A stretch of DNA of 64,000 nucleotides, taken from positions 16,387,232 to 16,451,231 of the forward strand of contig JAVIAB010000102.1 in NCBI GenBank assembly GCA_032433765.1, read 5' to 3'. Positions 25,960-37,325 of this stretch are shown piece after piece. Origin of the DNA: Megaustenia siamemsis (lineage: Eukaryota > Mollusca > Gastropoda > Stylommatophora > Ariophantidae). The notes below the pieces were generated by a model, which saw only the letters and a program-made list of their open reading frames with translations, searched no databases and was not told where the DNA came from. A program made the position numbers and the translations under genes. Each line of letters opens with the position of its first letter. Within the stretch, counting starts at the first letter, position 1.

Positions 25960-26690
25960 ACAGAACCTAGTCGTGGTCAATGTGGAGGTCAACGGTCTCA
26001 TCTGGACAACACCGATGACAATGATACAGTCATCTATACAGACGGATCTGTAATACGATACAAGAAGAGTGCATGGGCACTTACAGCACACTTGGCAGGC
26101 AGAATAGTCAAGGAAGGCAGTGGTGCATACGTTATGACCGCGACTAGCATGACGATGTAAGTGATGGCAGTGACCAGGACATTCAATTGGTTAGAGTCAC
26201 ATGACTACACCCACGCCTGTATACTGAGTGATTCGTTGAACATGATAAGAAAAGTAGAGGCGGGATCTGTACGTATTCAATGGGTAGAGTCATTACAGCG
26301 GTCAAAAATATGTCAGGTCACCTTTGTCTAAGTCTCTGAAAATGCGGGAGTAAGGGAAAATGAAAGAGCGGACAGGTTGGCTAGCTGCGCTGTCATTGAA
26401 GACGGTCAACCAATGGATCGGGCGGACATCATCAATGCCCATCGGTAAGTGGGAAGGGCACAGGACTTCGACAACAATGAGTCTACGTCACGCCTTCGGA
26501 TGATAGAGATGGGAGTTAAGGTGGGCACAGCCAGAAACGAGAAACTTAGTGGCCGTGTAAGAAAACTAATAAACAACACAGAACTGGAGTCGTCAGTCGC
26601 TGGACACTGAGGGACTTGCTGAAGAGCGGATCTGAGCACCTATGGACATGTTCGGAGTGCAATGATAATGACCCAATATAACATTAATAT
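25960..26690 (+). pseudogene. RNase H domain of a Jockey/I-type LINE, decayed
   Basis: Frames on the plus strand read IYTDGSVIRYKKSAWAL (first RNase H aspartate), ILSDSLNMIRK (later aspartate) and SENAGVRENERADRLA (normally a histidine-containing loop, then the last acidic helix). Downstream come STSRLRMIEMGVKVGTARNE and a final basic segment. Stops and frameshifts occur near 26158, 26330 and 26448, so no product is expected. RNase H after the reverse transcriptase is typical of I/Jockey-group elements. This copy is truncated upstream. Confidence 0.8.
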
Positions 26691-26787
26691 AGCAAATAAC
26701 TCAACAAGAACTACATGAACTAGCAGCAGATCGTTAATCGTGAAGGACTATAATTTTCGCCCTAAGTGTCGTCATTTCGTAAGAGCT

Positions 26788-27655
26788 AAATGAATGAAAT
26801 ACCCCTTCAGTAGAGGAAACAAGAGCCAGAAGAGAAAGAGACACCATCTAGTTAGTCAAAGAGAAAAATGAATGAAATACCCCTTCAGTAGAGGAAACAA
26901 GACCCAGAAGAGAAAGAGACACCATCTTGTTAGTCAAAGAGCTAAATGAATGAAATACCCCTTCAGTAGAGGAAACAAGAGCCAGAAGAGAAAGAGACAC
27001 CATCTAGTTAGTCAAAGAGAAAAATGAATGAAATACCCCTTCAGTAGAGGAAACAAGGCCCAGAAGAGAAAGAGACACCATCTTGTTAGTCAAAGAGCTA
27101 AATGAATGAAATACCCCTTCAGTAGAGGAAACAAGACCCAGAAGAGAAAGAGACACCATCTTGTTAGTCAAAGAGCTAAATGAATGAAATACCCCTTCAG
27201 TAGAGGAAACAAGACCCAGAAGAGAAAGAGACACCATCTAGTTAGTCAAAGAGAAAAATGAATGAAATACCCCTTCAGTAGAGGAAACAAGACCCAGAAG
27301 AGAAAGAGACACCATCTAGTTAGTCAAAGAGAAAAATGAATGAAATACCCCTTCAGTAGAGGAAACAAGACCCAGAAGGGAAAGAGACACCATCTAGTTA
27401 GTCAAAGAGAAAAATGAATGAAATACCCCTTCAGTAGAGGAAACAAGACCCAGAAGAGAAAGAGACACCATCTTGTTAGTCAAAGAGCTAAATGAATGAA
27501 ATACCCCTTCAGTAGAGGAAACAAGACCCAGAAGAGAAAGAGACACCATCTAGTTAGTCAAAGAGAAAAATGAATGAAATACCCCTTCAGTAGAGGAAAC
27601 AAGACCCAGAAGAGAAAGAGACACCATCTAGTTAGTCAAAGAGCTAAATGATCAA
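26788..27655. repeat. 78-bp minisatellite
   Basis: About 11 copies beginning TGAATGAAATACCCCTTCAG, containing GAGGAAACAAGACCCAGAAG and GACACCATCTAGTTAGTC. Two unit ends alternate (GAGAAAAA and GAGCTAAA), as do CTAG and CTTG. Because 78 is a multiple of 3, a minus-strand frame of 26-residue repeats stays open. Confidence 0.95.
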
Positions 27656-27767
27656 ACAAATAAATGAAATAATCCGACAAACAACTATTCCTTTCCTAAA
27701 CATGTTGCATCATTTAAACATCCACCTTTATCTATGAATTAACAAATGAAAAAGAGACTATAATTGC

Positions 27768-29020
27768 CACGATATTTCTACCCCCCCCCCCCACTGTTTG
27801 CCACATTATTTCTACCCCCCTTGTTTGCCACGATATTTCTACCCCCCCCCTGTTTGCCACGATATTTCTACCCCCCTTATTTGCCACGATATTTCTACCC
27901 CCTTGTTTGCCACGATATTTCTACCCCCCTTGTTTGCCACGATATTTCTACCCCCCCCCCTTGTTTGCCACGATATTTCTACCCCCCCCCTTGTTTGCCA
28001 CGATATTTCTACCCCCCCCCCCCTTGTTTGCCACGATATTTCTACCCCCCTTGTTTGCCACGATATTTCTACCCCCCTTGTTTGCCACGACATTTCTACC
28101 CCCCTTGTTTGCCACGATATTTCTACCCCCCTTGTTTGCCACGATATTTCTACCCCCCCCCCCCGTTTGCCACATTTCTAACCCCCCCCCCCTTGTTTGC
28201 CACGATATTTCTACCCCCCCCCTTGTTTGCCACGATATTTCTAACCCCCCCACCCCCGTTTACCACGATATTTCTACCCCCCCCCCCTTGTTTGCCACGA
28301 TATTTCTACCCCCCCCCCGTCTTGTTTGCCACGATATTTATAACCTCCCCCCTGTTTGCCACGATATGTATACCCCCCTTGTTTGCCACGATATTTCTAC
28401 CCCCCCCCCGTTTGCCACGATATTTCTACCCCCCCCCCCCTGTTTGCCACGATATTTCTAACACCCCCCCCCCGTCTTGTTTGCCACGATATTTATAACC
28501 TCCCCCCTGTTTGCCACGATATTCTTACCCCCCCCCCCCTTGTTTGCCACGATATTTCTACCCCCCCCCCGCCCTTGTTTGCCACGAAATTTCTACCCCT
28601 CCCTTGTTTGCCACGATATTTCTAACCCCCCCCCCCCACTGTTTACCACGATATTTCTACCCCCTCCCTGTTTGCCACGATATTTCTCTCCCCCCGCCCT
28701 TGTTTGCCACGATATTCCCCCCCCCCTTGTTTGCCACGATATTTCTACCCCCTCCCTTGTTTGCCACGATATTTCTAACCCCCCCCCCACTGTTTGCCAC
28801 GATATTTCTACCCCCCCCCCCCGTTCGCCACGATATTTCTACACCCCCCCCTGTTTGCCACGATATTGCTACCCCCCCCCTGTTTGCCACGATATTTCTC
28901 CCCCCCCAGCCCTTGTTTGCCACGATATTTCTACCCCCCCTCCTGTTTGCAACGATATTTCTACCCCCCCCCCCCCCTTGTTTGCCACGATATTTCTACA
29001 CCCCCCCCCCCTGTTTGCCA
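27768..29020. repeat. C-tract minisatellite
   Basis: About 40 copies of TGTTTGCCACGATATTTCTA followed by 5-15 C residues. The C-tract length changes from unit to unit, while the 20-bp spacer is well conserved. The minus strand has regularly spaced G-runs, so intermolecular or long-loop G-quadruplexes are possible. The many overlapping proline-rich open frames are artefacts of tract length. Confidence 0.95.
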
Positions 29021-30372
29021 GTGAGTTTCTATTTTGATGGAGAGCAACAACTGTCTTCTTTATTCTTATCACTTTCTTGGAGTTCTTCTTCATCATTATT
29101 ACTAGCGTTTTCTCCTTCGGTATCATCTTTCTTCTTCTACGTCTTCTTCATTTTTTCATTTGGTTAAGAAGCGTGGATGCGTTTTGTCCACGTGATCTGC
29201 TCCTTTCGGCCCAGTACATCCGACTTCAGTATCTCCAGATTTCTAATTGCTTAACATTTTAGCTAGGTCAGAGGTCATTTTAATTTATTCATTTCAATAA
29301 GTAATTGCCAACGTTTCTTTAACGTGCTCACAGTGATCACGGGATTTTCCACCATTATCCTGGAGAAAACTAACTGTGTGTGTGACAAAACGCAATTCTG
29401 TGTGGCTGTATTCAAACTATTCCTAAAATATTCTTGTTTTTGTTATAGAAAATGTCGCTGTGGTTTAGTTCAAACTATTCCTAAAATATTTTTTGGTGAC
29501 AGAACACAATCTGTGGGGTTGTATCAGGGCTACGTGTCAAATTTATTTGTGACAGTGCGCATTTGTATGGTTTTTTGCTAGAGCAAGACTACATATGACA
29601 GCCATAGCTCCTCCCATCTGCTGACAATGACGATTACTTTATGACAGCACGAGAGATTTCTACGCGTACTGAAACCTAACTTACGAGGAGGGGAGCGAGG
29701 GCTGGATCTGTAATGTGACAAATACATCACTTTTATAGGAGCTCAACAAACAGAAGAAGAATAAATTGTTTGTCACTGATATGAGAATCGCTGCGGCCAA
29801 GAGCTTGCTGCCATGACGTCATTTCCGTTGCCAAGGATATTATCAGATCAGTTATCGGATGGACGTCTGCCATGGCATATGGTCGAGCACATTTTCTCTT
29901 TTGCTTAAGGGAAAACGTAAATTTTTCAGGATCTAAATTATAGATTTCTCTAACACAGAGCCACCAATAATCTACAGATCAACAAGATTTTTGTGTAAAT
30001 TGATGATTTTAGCATACATGGAAAACAAATAAATACAAGAGAATTTAAAAACGCATAAAGGTGCATATAGCAAACTAGAACATGTAGATTTGAAGTGTAA
30101 ATGTGGCTGTAGATAAAATAGCTCGTTTTTGTCTCTCCATTTTGTATTCCTTTCATGGTCTGAGTGCAGTCCACATTCACTATATTATTGTTGTGCTAGT
30201 ATATTTATCAATGTGTTCACATCTTTAACAAGTCATAGCTTTTCAACCTTCCAAGAGAATGGATGCAATCCTTGTTTGTGTGGCCCCTCCGACTGTAACT
30301 CTTTCAGTACAGAAGGTTGTTATCAACGGAAGAGATTTCAGAGACATGTTTATGTTTATCTAATACATAACA
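29021..30372. other. Unassigned sequence
   Basis: No recognised gene or element. 29380-29560 contains an old partial duplication (TTCAAACTATTCCTAAAATATT at about 29412 and 29469). Short open frames here have no recognisable domain and no supporting context. Confidence 0.5.
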
Positions 30373-30615
30373 GTAAATAAGTGTAAAGAGCCCTGTAACC
30401 CCAAGTGGCGTATAGGGAACATGGAGTTAGTGACAATAATTTTTACAGACCTTCGGCTCATGATTTTTGGGGTAATGTGGCGCTTTACTTTCCCAGAAAA
30501 ATATCCGGTACCCATTAAAGGCTGGGTGAAACCGGAAATAGGCGATCAAGATCGAGCCTTTGTCGTCCAACCTCTTGTCCTTTGTAGTCCAGTTCACTAA
30601 GAACTGAGCTATAAC
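30373..30615 (-). mobile_element. SINE1 copy, diverged
   Basis: Minus-strand SINE1 with the tail side at left (TAAAGAGCCCTGTAACCCC), the body (CACATGATTTTTGGGG-like), and the head side at right (AGTCCAGTTCACTAAGAACT, then GAGCTAT). The B-box region is rearranged, with a duplicated TTTGTCGTCCAACC piece. Possible 8-bp target duplication ACATAACA at 30365 and 30616. Confidence 0.8.
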
Positions 30616-30991
30616 ACATAACATAGAATATGTACATTTTTAGAAAATTGAACAAGGAATTAGATTTTACCAGTACCAAGATAACACACGAGAGGTAAAA
30701 ATAATATAGTTAGATGACAGTTTACACTAATCAAATGAAGAGTGACGCACTGTAAACCAAACATACATGAACGAAATCGGCATGACATACTGTGTGTCGA
30801 AACGTACGGAAAGAATTAATAACTCATTCCTTTCCCCCTAGAAATGGAATTTCCCGTAGCATTTTTCTAATTTAAGTTATGTTAAAAAATACCGAAGAAT
30901 CTCGAGAAAATGCAAGAAGAAAAAATACCCATGTGCACGAACTCCGATGAACGGTGAGGGTAAGTTTTTGCTGGAGATTTTACCCAGGGCA

Positions 30992-31270
30992 GCGACCTCA
31001 TTTAAAGTCTCAACTTCTCGATTTATTTTGCCAAGATTTAAAGTCTTAAAAAGAAGAAGACCAAAGTATTCTTGGAGAAGACAGACAGAAGCAGAGATAA
31101 AGATGATGGGGAAGACATGGAATGATCTTAAAAGTATGGCAAGAAACAGAACGACTTGGAAAGTGTTTGCTGAAGACCTATGCTCCACAGGGAGCTGAAA
31201 GATAGAAGAAGAAGAAGCGACCAAATTTAAGGACTCAACTTTTCGTTTTATTTTGCCAAGATTTAAATTG
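30992..31270. repeat. 54-bp direct repeats flanking a LINE-A fragment
   Basis: 30992-31045 and 31217-31270 are similar: GCGACC, then TTTAA, then CTCAACTT and TATTTTGCCAAGATTTAAA. They flank the LINE-A fragment at 31050-31216. They could be an unusually long target duplication or a segmental duplication into which the fragment fell. Confidence 0.65.
31050..31216 (+). pseudogene. LINE-A 3' end fragment
   Basis: Plus-strand reading RPKYSWRRQTEAEIKMMG, then KTWNDLKSMARNRTTWKV, then FAEDLCSTGS and a stop, followed by AAAGATAGAAGAAGAAGAAG. Only the last 50 or so codons remain. It includes one copy of the sequence that forms the 38-bp array at 20205. Confidence 0.85.
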
Positions 31271-31318
31271 TGGGAGTACATAACGCTGCCCTTGCTTGTT
31301 GCCGTTATCCGAGGACGA

Positions 31319-31595
31319 TGTCATCGGATGTCACTACCCAGAGAAGACCTGACATCGGATGTCACTACCCAGAGAAGACCTGACATCGGATGTCACCTCC
31401 CAGAGAAGACCTGACATCGGATGTCACTACCAAGAGAAGACCAGACATCGGATGTCACTACCCAGAGAAGACCAGACATCGGATGTCACTACCCAGAGAA
31501 GACCAGACATCGGATGTCACTACCCAGAGAAGACCAGACATCGGGTGTCACTACCCAGAGAAGACCAGACATCGGATGTCACTTCCCAGAGATCA
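31319..31595. repeat. 31-bp minisatellite
   Basis: Nine copies of CATCGGATGTCACTACCCAG, then AGAAGACC(T/A)GA, at 31-bp spacing from about 31323. The first copies have GACCTGA and the later ones GACCAGA. Confidence 0.95.
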
Positions 31596-31699
31596 GAGGA
31601 GGGTGAAGTCACGAAGAAGCCACGGATTAATTTATTTTCTAACTTTAAAAAAACATTAAAAAAACAGGAGAAATGGAAAAAAAAAGAAAAAAACCGGTA

Positions 31700-31880
31700 T
31701 GGTTTCATCAGGTAACAAGTGAACAACACAAACCTGACCGACGTTTCAGCGGAAGAAGCCTTTAACTAGAACAAACACACACACACGCGTACAAATATGT
31801 ATTTAAAATAAAAAAAAATTAGGACAACAAAGTGTAATAATTTGGAAGTAGAAGATGAAATGAAAATAAAAAGAAAGATC
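31700..31880 (-). mobile_element. PLE-like fragment with degenerate hammerhead core
   Basis: The minus strand contains AAAGGCTTCTTCCGCTGAAA, then CGTCGG, preceded by a TG-rich tract and an A+T-rich stretch (TATTTTAAATACATATTTG). Better copies at 40131, 40547 and 47209 show that this matches a repeat with a hammerhead-like core. The CTGATGA element is lost here. Confidence 0.5.
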
Positions 31881-32009
31881 CAATCATCCCTGTATGCTCT
31901 CATGTGGCAAGAACGAAAGTGTGCACGGGTACATGTGAGTGCACACAAGTGAAAATGTGCACACAAAGGACGCGGTCACAGATGTTTCCAAAAATAGATC
32001 CGTGTGTAT

Positions 32010-32170
32010 ACACGTGTCCACTTGTTATGTCATGCTTTAAGTATACAGTTCTTTTTTCTTTTTTTTTGGTATAAATTTACATTCCTCCTCACTGTTAGCT
32101 TCACTGCAGCCTCGCATTTTGATGTGCATTTCTTTGCTTTGATCCTTTTGAAAAAAACATCACCACTTGT
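32010..32170 (+). mobile_element. PLE-like flank fragment
   Basis: CACTTGTTATGTCATGCTTT, then TACAGTTC and GTTAGCTTCACTGCAGC, then ATGTGCATTTCTTTG. The same order of words flanks SINE3 at 47240-47262 and 47569-47690, so both belong to one repeat family. No coding sequence is evident. Confidence 0.5.
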
Positions 32171-32560
32171 GATGGACTTTGAGCATGGGTTCTTCCTATT
32201 GAGAGGTGGAGGTCCTAACTCTAGACCATCAGCCCCGATAATGATTAAATTAAGAGCAGGAAACGTTGAGGTGAAGGAAGAAACAACATGCAACAACCTC
32301 GATCTCTATCAAACCAGCAGTGGACGTTTATCACAAGCGACAAGCTGTCTGCTGATAAAACTTTGACAAACTAAAGTTACTTGTTTGTTGCTGACATTTG
32401 CCGACTTTGTTTACACATTCCTTGTAAAGTTGTGATAAGCGAGTCCGTGTGTTGTTCGTGGATTAGCAAAATAATTGAACTGAAATAGGTGTGTTGTATT
32501 TATTGTGTTATAGTTTGTCTTTAGTTTGCTCTCATGTTATTATAACAGTAATAATCTGTT
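32171..32560. other. Unassigned sequence
   Basis: No recognised gene or element. A plus-strand open frame of 120 codons covers 32004-32366 but begins in the repeat fragment and shows no domain. Confidence 0.5.
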
Positions 32561-32561
32561 G

Positions 32562-32912
32562 AAATAAAATGTGTCAGACGAATGACAGGAAACAGCCTGA
32601 GAAACAAGAACACAAATGAAGAACTGTGAAAAAAAGCTAGGAATAATTCCCGCCATAAAATATATAAAGAAACAACAGATAAAATGGTTTGGCCACATGA
32701 CAAGGCAGAGTGATCAAAACACAACACAGCGAGCCTTAAATAAACGGTGACCCAAGACCCAAGAGGTGACCACGAAAAAAATTGGATCGATGGAATATTA
32801 GAAGCACTAGGAAACATAACAGCATCAGTGGCAAACAGAAGAGCAAAATACCTCAGATTATATCTCCAGTCGACGCTGAAAGGCAGATGAGGAAGGATAG
32901 AAGTAGAAGCAG
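32562..32912 (+). pseudogene. LINE-C reverse-transcriptase tail, decayed
   Basis: Plus-strand frames read KCVRRMTGNSL, then YIKKQQIKWFGHMTRQSDQN, TTQRAL and NWIDGILEALGNITA, then RRAK, ending STLKGR. Frameshifts and stops interrupt it (for example before GDHEK). It ends in GGAAGGATAGAAGTAGAAG, a purine-rich tail. The HV/MTR block and the basic tail are typical of C-termini of these LINEs. Confidence 0.8.
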
Positions 32913-33185
32913 AAAAAGAAGAAGCTGTTTTTCAACGTGACGACATTTCTCTAACAAGCAGTGTCTCTCCTTTAAATTACAAAAAAATATCCCTAAAAGA
33001 AATAGCAGAGCAATAATTAGATCACTTCCTATATCGTAGATGTTACATAGTGATCATATGGAAATCAAGGTCACTAGGCACACAAACAAAGTTCTAGATT
33101 TTTAAATCAAATATACTATCCACACATACTTATGCATGTGACAGCTAGAAAACAACTAAAGAAATAGAAAATACACTCTTCTTCC

Positions 33186-33476
33186 TCTTCTACCTTTTTT
33201 AGCTCCCAGTCGAGCATAGGTCTTCAACAAACACTTTCCAAGTCATTCTGTTTTTTGCCATTCTTTTAGGATAATTCCGTGTCTTCCCCATAATCTTCAT
33301 CTCTGCTTCTATCTGTCTTCTCCAAGAATTCCTTGGTCTTCCTCTTTGTCCTTTCCCCTGGGGATTCCCAAAAAGGACCTGTTGTGTAATACTCTCTCTT
33401 GGCTTCCGTAGTGTGTGTCCTATCCGGTGGCACCGTCTTCGCTGTATCTCTTTATCCACTGGTGTTTGACTGGTAA
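33186..33476 (-). pseudogene. LINE-A reverse-transcriptase tail
   Basis: An 86-codon minus-strand frame reads DKEIQRRRCHRIGHTLRKPR, ESITQQVLFGNPQGK, GQRGRPRNSWRRQIEAEMK and ends TWKVFVEDLCSTGS. It is the best uninterrupted LINE-A C-terminus in the window. The reverse-transcriptase core is missing. A SINE1 fragment abuts its upstream end at 33478. Confidence 0.88.
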
Positions 33477-33477
33477 A

Positions 33478-33606
33478 AAGTAAAAGTAAAGTACCCCAGT
33501 CCCGCCAAGTGACGTATAGGGAATATGGTGTTAGTGACCATACAGACCATACAGACCATACAGACCATACAGACCATCAGCACATGATTTTTGGGGTAAT
33601 GTTTTT
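33478..33606 (-). mobile_element. SINE1 3' part with internal 10-bp expansion
   Basis: Plus-strand view: AAAGTAAAGTACCCCAGTCC, then GACGTATAGGGAATATGG, then four and a half tandem copies of ACCATACAGA (about 33536-33580), then CAGCACATGATTTTTGGGG. In intact SINE1 copies the matching place is single-copy (ACAGACCTTC). The head half is absent; the TCTG array begins 15 bp further on. Confidence 0.85.
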
Positions 33607-33620
33607 ACATGATCTATATA

Positions 33621-34232
<612 letters not shown>

Positions 34233-34239
34233 CCCATTT

Positions 34240-34550
34240 ATTGTTCGCCTGAAGTATTGTCTATATCTACAATGTTGTTTCCTGTATAAATGTTAATTAT
34301 GTAAATATTATTTTTTGTAACTCTTGCAGTGGCCCATATAGTTTTGTCTGTAGTGTTGTATCTATGGGCCAATGGATTTTCCTCAGTCTACTATATTCTG
34401 TGCAATCTTGAAGTATGTGTTCAGCAGTCTGGGGCGCCTGTCCACATGTACAAGTAGTTGAGGTTCCCATCTTGAGTTTTGTATACATGTGACTATGGAG
34501 TCGATTGTGTCCTGTTCTGGGGTGTCTAATGATAACTTGTTCCTATCAAA
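34240..34550 (-). pseudogene. Jockey/CR1-like LINE C-terminus (LINE-E)
   Basis: Minus-strand reading HNRLHSHMYTKLKMGTSTTC, then TCGQAPQTAEHILQDC, TEYSRLRKIHWPIDTTLQTK and LYGPLQELQKIIFT, then a stop. The cysteine/histidine spacing C-x-C-(8)-H-(4)-C is the zinc-knuckle-like motif at the end of many Jockey-type polyproteins. It is 5'-truncated; the TCTG array lies at its 3' end. Confidence 0.75.
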
Positions 34551-34644
34551 ATTAGGGTACAAGCCACATATATGTCACGTCACTGAAAAGATATCACAGA
34601 CAGCATATTTCTATTACATAACTGAAATGATATAACAGACCACA

Positions 34645-35582
34645 TATCTCTCATCATCATCATCAAGTACCGGGCCTACTGGCGTTGGTGATCATGTCTC
34701 TCCACAACTTTCTATCTCGACAGCTATTAATCATTTCTGTTGTTGACCTTCTGCCAAGCTATTCTCTAAAGCCGTCTGATATTTGTTCTCTTTGCTTCCC
34801 TCTATCTCTTCGTCCCTCAATTTTTCCAGTTGTTACAATATATTCCAGTTGTTCTCTTCTCATTACATGGCCAAAAAATGATGATTGTTTTTCCTAATAT
34901 TGGAAATTAGCTCTCTTTCTGCTTTGACCTCTTCCAGAAAATTTTCATTACTCTTCTTAGCTGTCCATGGTATTATCAACATTCTTCTGTAAAACCACAT
35001 TTCTACAGACTCCAGTGATTTTCTTATCTGTTGTCCTATTGTCCATGATTCACATCCATATGTTAAGACCGGCTCTACATAACATTTAAGAACTCTTTTT
35101 CTTGTTTCTATTGTCAAAAATTGGATTGCATAGTATCTTTTTCATTTTCTGGAAAGCTGCTTTTGACTGAGCCATTCTGCATCTCACCTCTTTTGTACAT
35201 CTTCCGTCTGGTGGTTAACAAAGTTCCCAAATATTTAAATTCATTTACCTGTTTTAATATTGGTCTTGTCTTTATTTTGCACTGAGGTGATCTATTTTTC
35301 TTTGTTGTTACCATTACTTCTGTCTTTTTGCTATTAAGGCTGAGACCTTTATTTTTGCTTTCTTTCACTATAATGTCCAACATTTCTTGTAACTCATTTT
35401 CACTCTTAGCGATTAATACTGTATCATCAGCATACCTTAGATTATTTATATTATGACCTCCGTGTGTTATTCCAGGCATGTCCCTTATGGATCTTAAAAT
35501 TATCTCACTATAAATATTAAACAAATCTGGTGACAGCACACAACCTTGTCTAACACCCTGTTTTATTTGTTGAAACATTCCT
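34645..35582 (-). pseudogene. LINE-B reverse transcriptase, 5'-truncated
   Basis: The best reverse-transcriptase core in the window. From 35578 down: [20 protein letters not shown] (palm motif B region), [20 protein letters not shown] (catalytic YADD), [18 protein letters not shown] and FKYLGTLL (motifs D-E). A frameshift near 35115 separates it from ETRKRVLKCYVEPVLTYGCE, then SWTIGQQIRKSLESVEMW. The 3' end is an ATC/GAT repeat at 34647-34664. Fingers motifs and the endonuclease are missing, so it is dead on arrival. It fits the RTE/CR1-like endonuclease-reverse transcriptase group; I cannot fix the clade. Confidence 0.85.
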
Positions 35583-36194
35583 AATTGATATCTCTTTATT
35601 TATTATACATTTCTGTCAGGTCAGGTAATTTTACCTGCTACTGTATGCAGTAAACAGTACAACCTGTGGCTGCCTTGCTGCCTTGCAGGTAAGCTCGGGA
35701 AAGTAAAAAGCTAAGGGAGTGTACCCCGAAGTAAAATAACGACATTGCCTTATGGGTGAGACTTTTTAGTCAAAGGCTAGCGGTGCTAACCGTAAACAAA
35801 CCGACGGAAGGCAACAGAAAACCACCGTCGTAACTTCTATGTACAATCATGAATCGCCACAATATCTCTCATACACAGATGAAATTATGTCACAGACCAC
35901 ATATTTCTCACACAAACTGACATAACGAAGTGAAACCTGACAATAATCCAGCTAACTACCCACACCTGACATTCAAAGACCAACAGTCACGTAGATGTGA
36001 CAATTTGAAATCATGACAGACAGAAAGACCAAAAAAAAAAAAAAAAAGTAGACTAGAAAATGAAAACTGCGCCAAATGGCAACTGCCAGAAGTGTAAGAG
36101 CTAGTGTTGTATATTTCCTAGAACATTCAAATGATTATAATTGGAAGTGAGGGAGCAGACGATGATGATGAAGATGATGATGATGATGCCGATA
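35583..36194. other. Unassigned sequence with short repeats
   Basis: 35865-35935 carries words (CACAGACCACATATTTCTC) also seen at 34605-34645, suggesting that LINE-B plus the intervening segment sits within a once-continuous minor repeat. 35700-35850 has no match elsewhere in the window. 36030-36048 is an A-run and 36161-36188 is GAT-rich. No gene was seen. Confidence 0.45.
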
Positions 36195-36465
36195 AAGATA
36201 ATGAAAATGGCTAATAAACTAAGTTGGAAACCAACTGAGAGTATTACACAAAAGGCCCTATTTTGGAATCCCCAGGGAAAACGACAAAAAGGAAGACCAA
36301 GGAATTCTTGGAGAAGACAGATAGAAGCAGAGATGAAGATGATAGGGAAGACATGGAATTATCTTAAAAGAATGACAAGAAACAGAACGACTTGGAAAGT
36401 GTTTATTGAAGATCTCAGCTCCACAGAGAGCGCTGAAAGCTGAAAGATAGAAGAGGAAGAATAAA
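36195..36465 (+). pseudogene. LINE-A reverse-transcriptase tail
   Basis: Plus-strand frame with ESITQKALFWNPQGKRQKGR, then PRNSWRRQIEAEMKMIGK and WKVFIEDLSSTESAES, then a stop. It is 5'-truncated and followed by AGATAGAAGAGGAAGAA. A GATGATGATG tract lies just upstream at 36160. Confidence 0.85.
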
Positions 36466-36649
36466 CACACTCATCATACTTTGGAATGTTTAGCACACCC
36501 CACCACTGGCTCAAGAATAAACTAAGATGAGTAATGTAGAAGAAAAAAATATAGAAACAGACTTCAGGATCGACCTCAGTTAATTGATTGTATATGTTAC
36601 CTTATGGCGAATTTTGATGAACTAGACGTTTCTGGACGAAATCATAGAT

Positions 36650-37325
36650 TAGTATGTACAGTGAGCTGCGTAACAATTAACTGAATTAGATGTTTCAAGG
36701 CAGAATGTGTACAGTGAGCTGTATGAGTAATTAACTGAACTAGATGTTTCAAGGCAAAATTTGTACAGTGAGTTGTATGAGTAATTAACTGAACTAGATG
36801 TTTCAAGGCAGAATATGTACAGTGAGTTGTATGAGTAATTAACTGAACTAGATGTTTCACGGCAGAATTTGTACAGTGAGCTGTATGAGTAATTAACTGA
36901 GCTAGATGTTTCAAGGCAGAATATGTACAGTGAGTTGTATGAGTAATTAACTGAACTAGATGTTTCAAGGAAGAATATGTACAGTGAGCTGTATGAGTAA
37001 TTAACTGAACTAGATGTTTCAAGGAAGAATTTGTACAGTGAGCTGTATGAGGAATTAACTGAGCTAGATGTTTCAAGGCAGAATATGTACAGTGAGTTGT
37101 ATGAGTAATTAACTGAACTAGATGTTTCAAGGCAGAATTTGTACAGTGAACTGTATGAGTAATTAACTGAGCTAGACGTTTCAAGACAGAATATGTACAG
37201 TGAGTTGTATAAGTAATTAACTGAGCTAGACGTTTCAAGACAGAATATGTACAGTGAGTTATATGAGTAATTAACTGAGCTAGACGTTTCAAGACAGTGT
37301 ATGTACTGTGTATTGTATGAGTAGG
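36650..37325. repeat. 54-bp minisatellite
   Basis: About 12.5 copies of GTAATTAACTGAACTAGATG, then TTTCAAGGCAGAATATGTAC, then AGTGAGTTGTATGA. A pre-copy is recognisable at 36610-36650. Because 54 is a multiple of 3, minus-strand frames stay open for hundreds of codons; this is an artefact. Confidence 0.95.

Noticed and set aside
34645..35582. Active reverse transcriptase gene
   Set aside because: The YADD core is present, but the frame is shifted, the 5' half is missing, and a paralogous copy is equally decayed.
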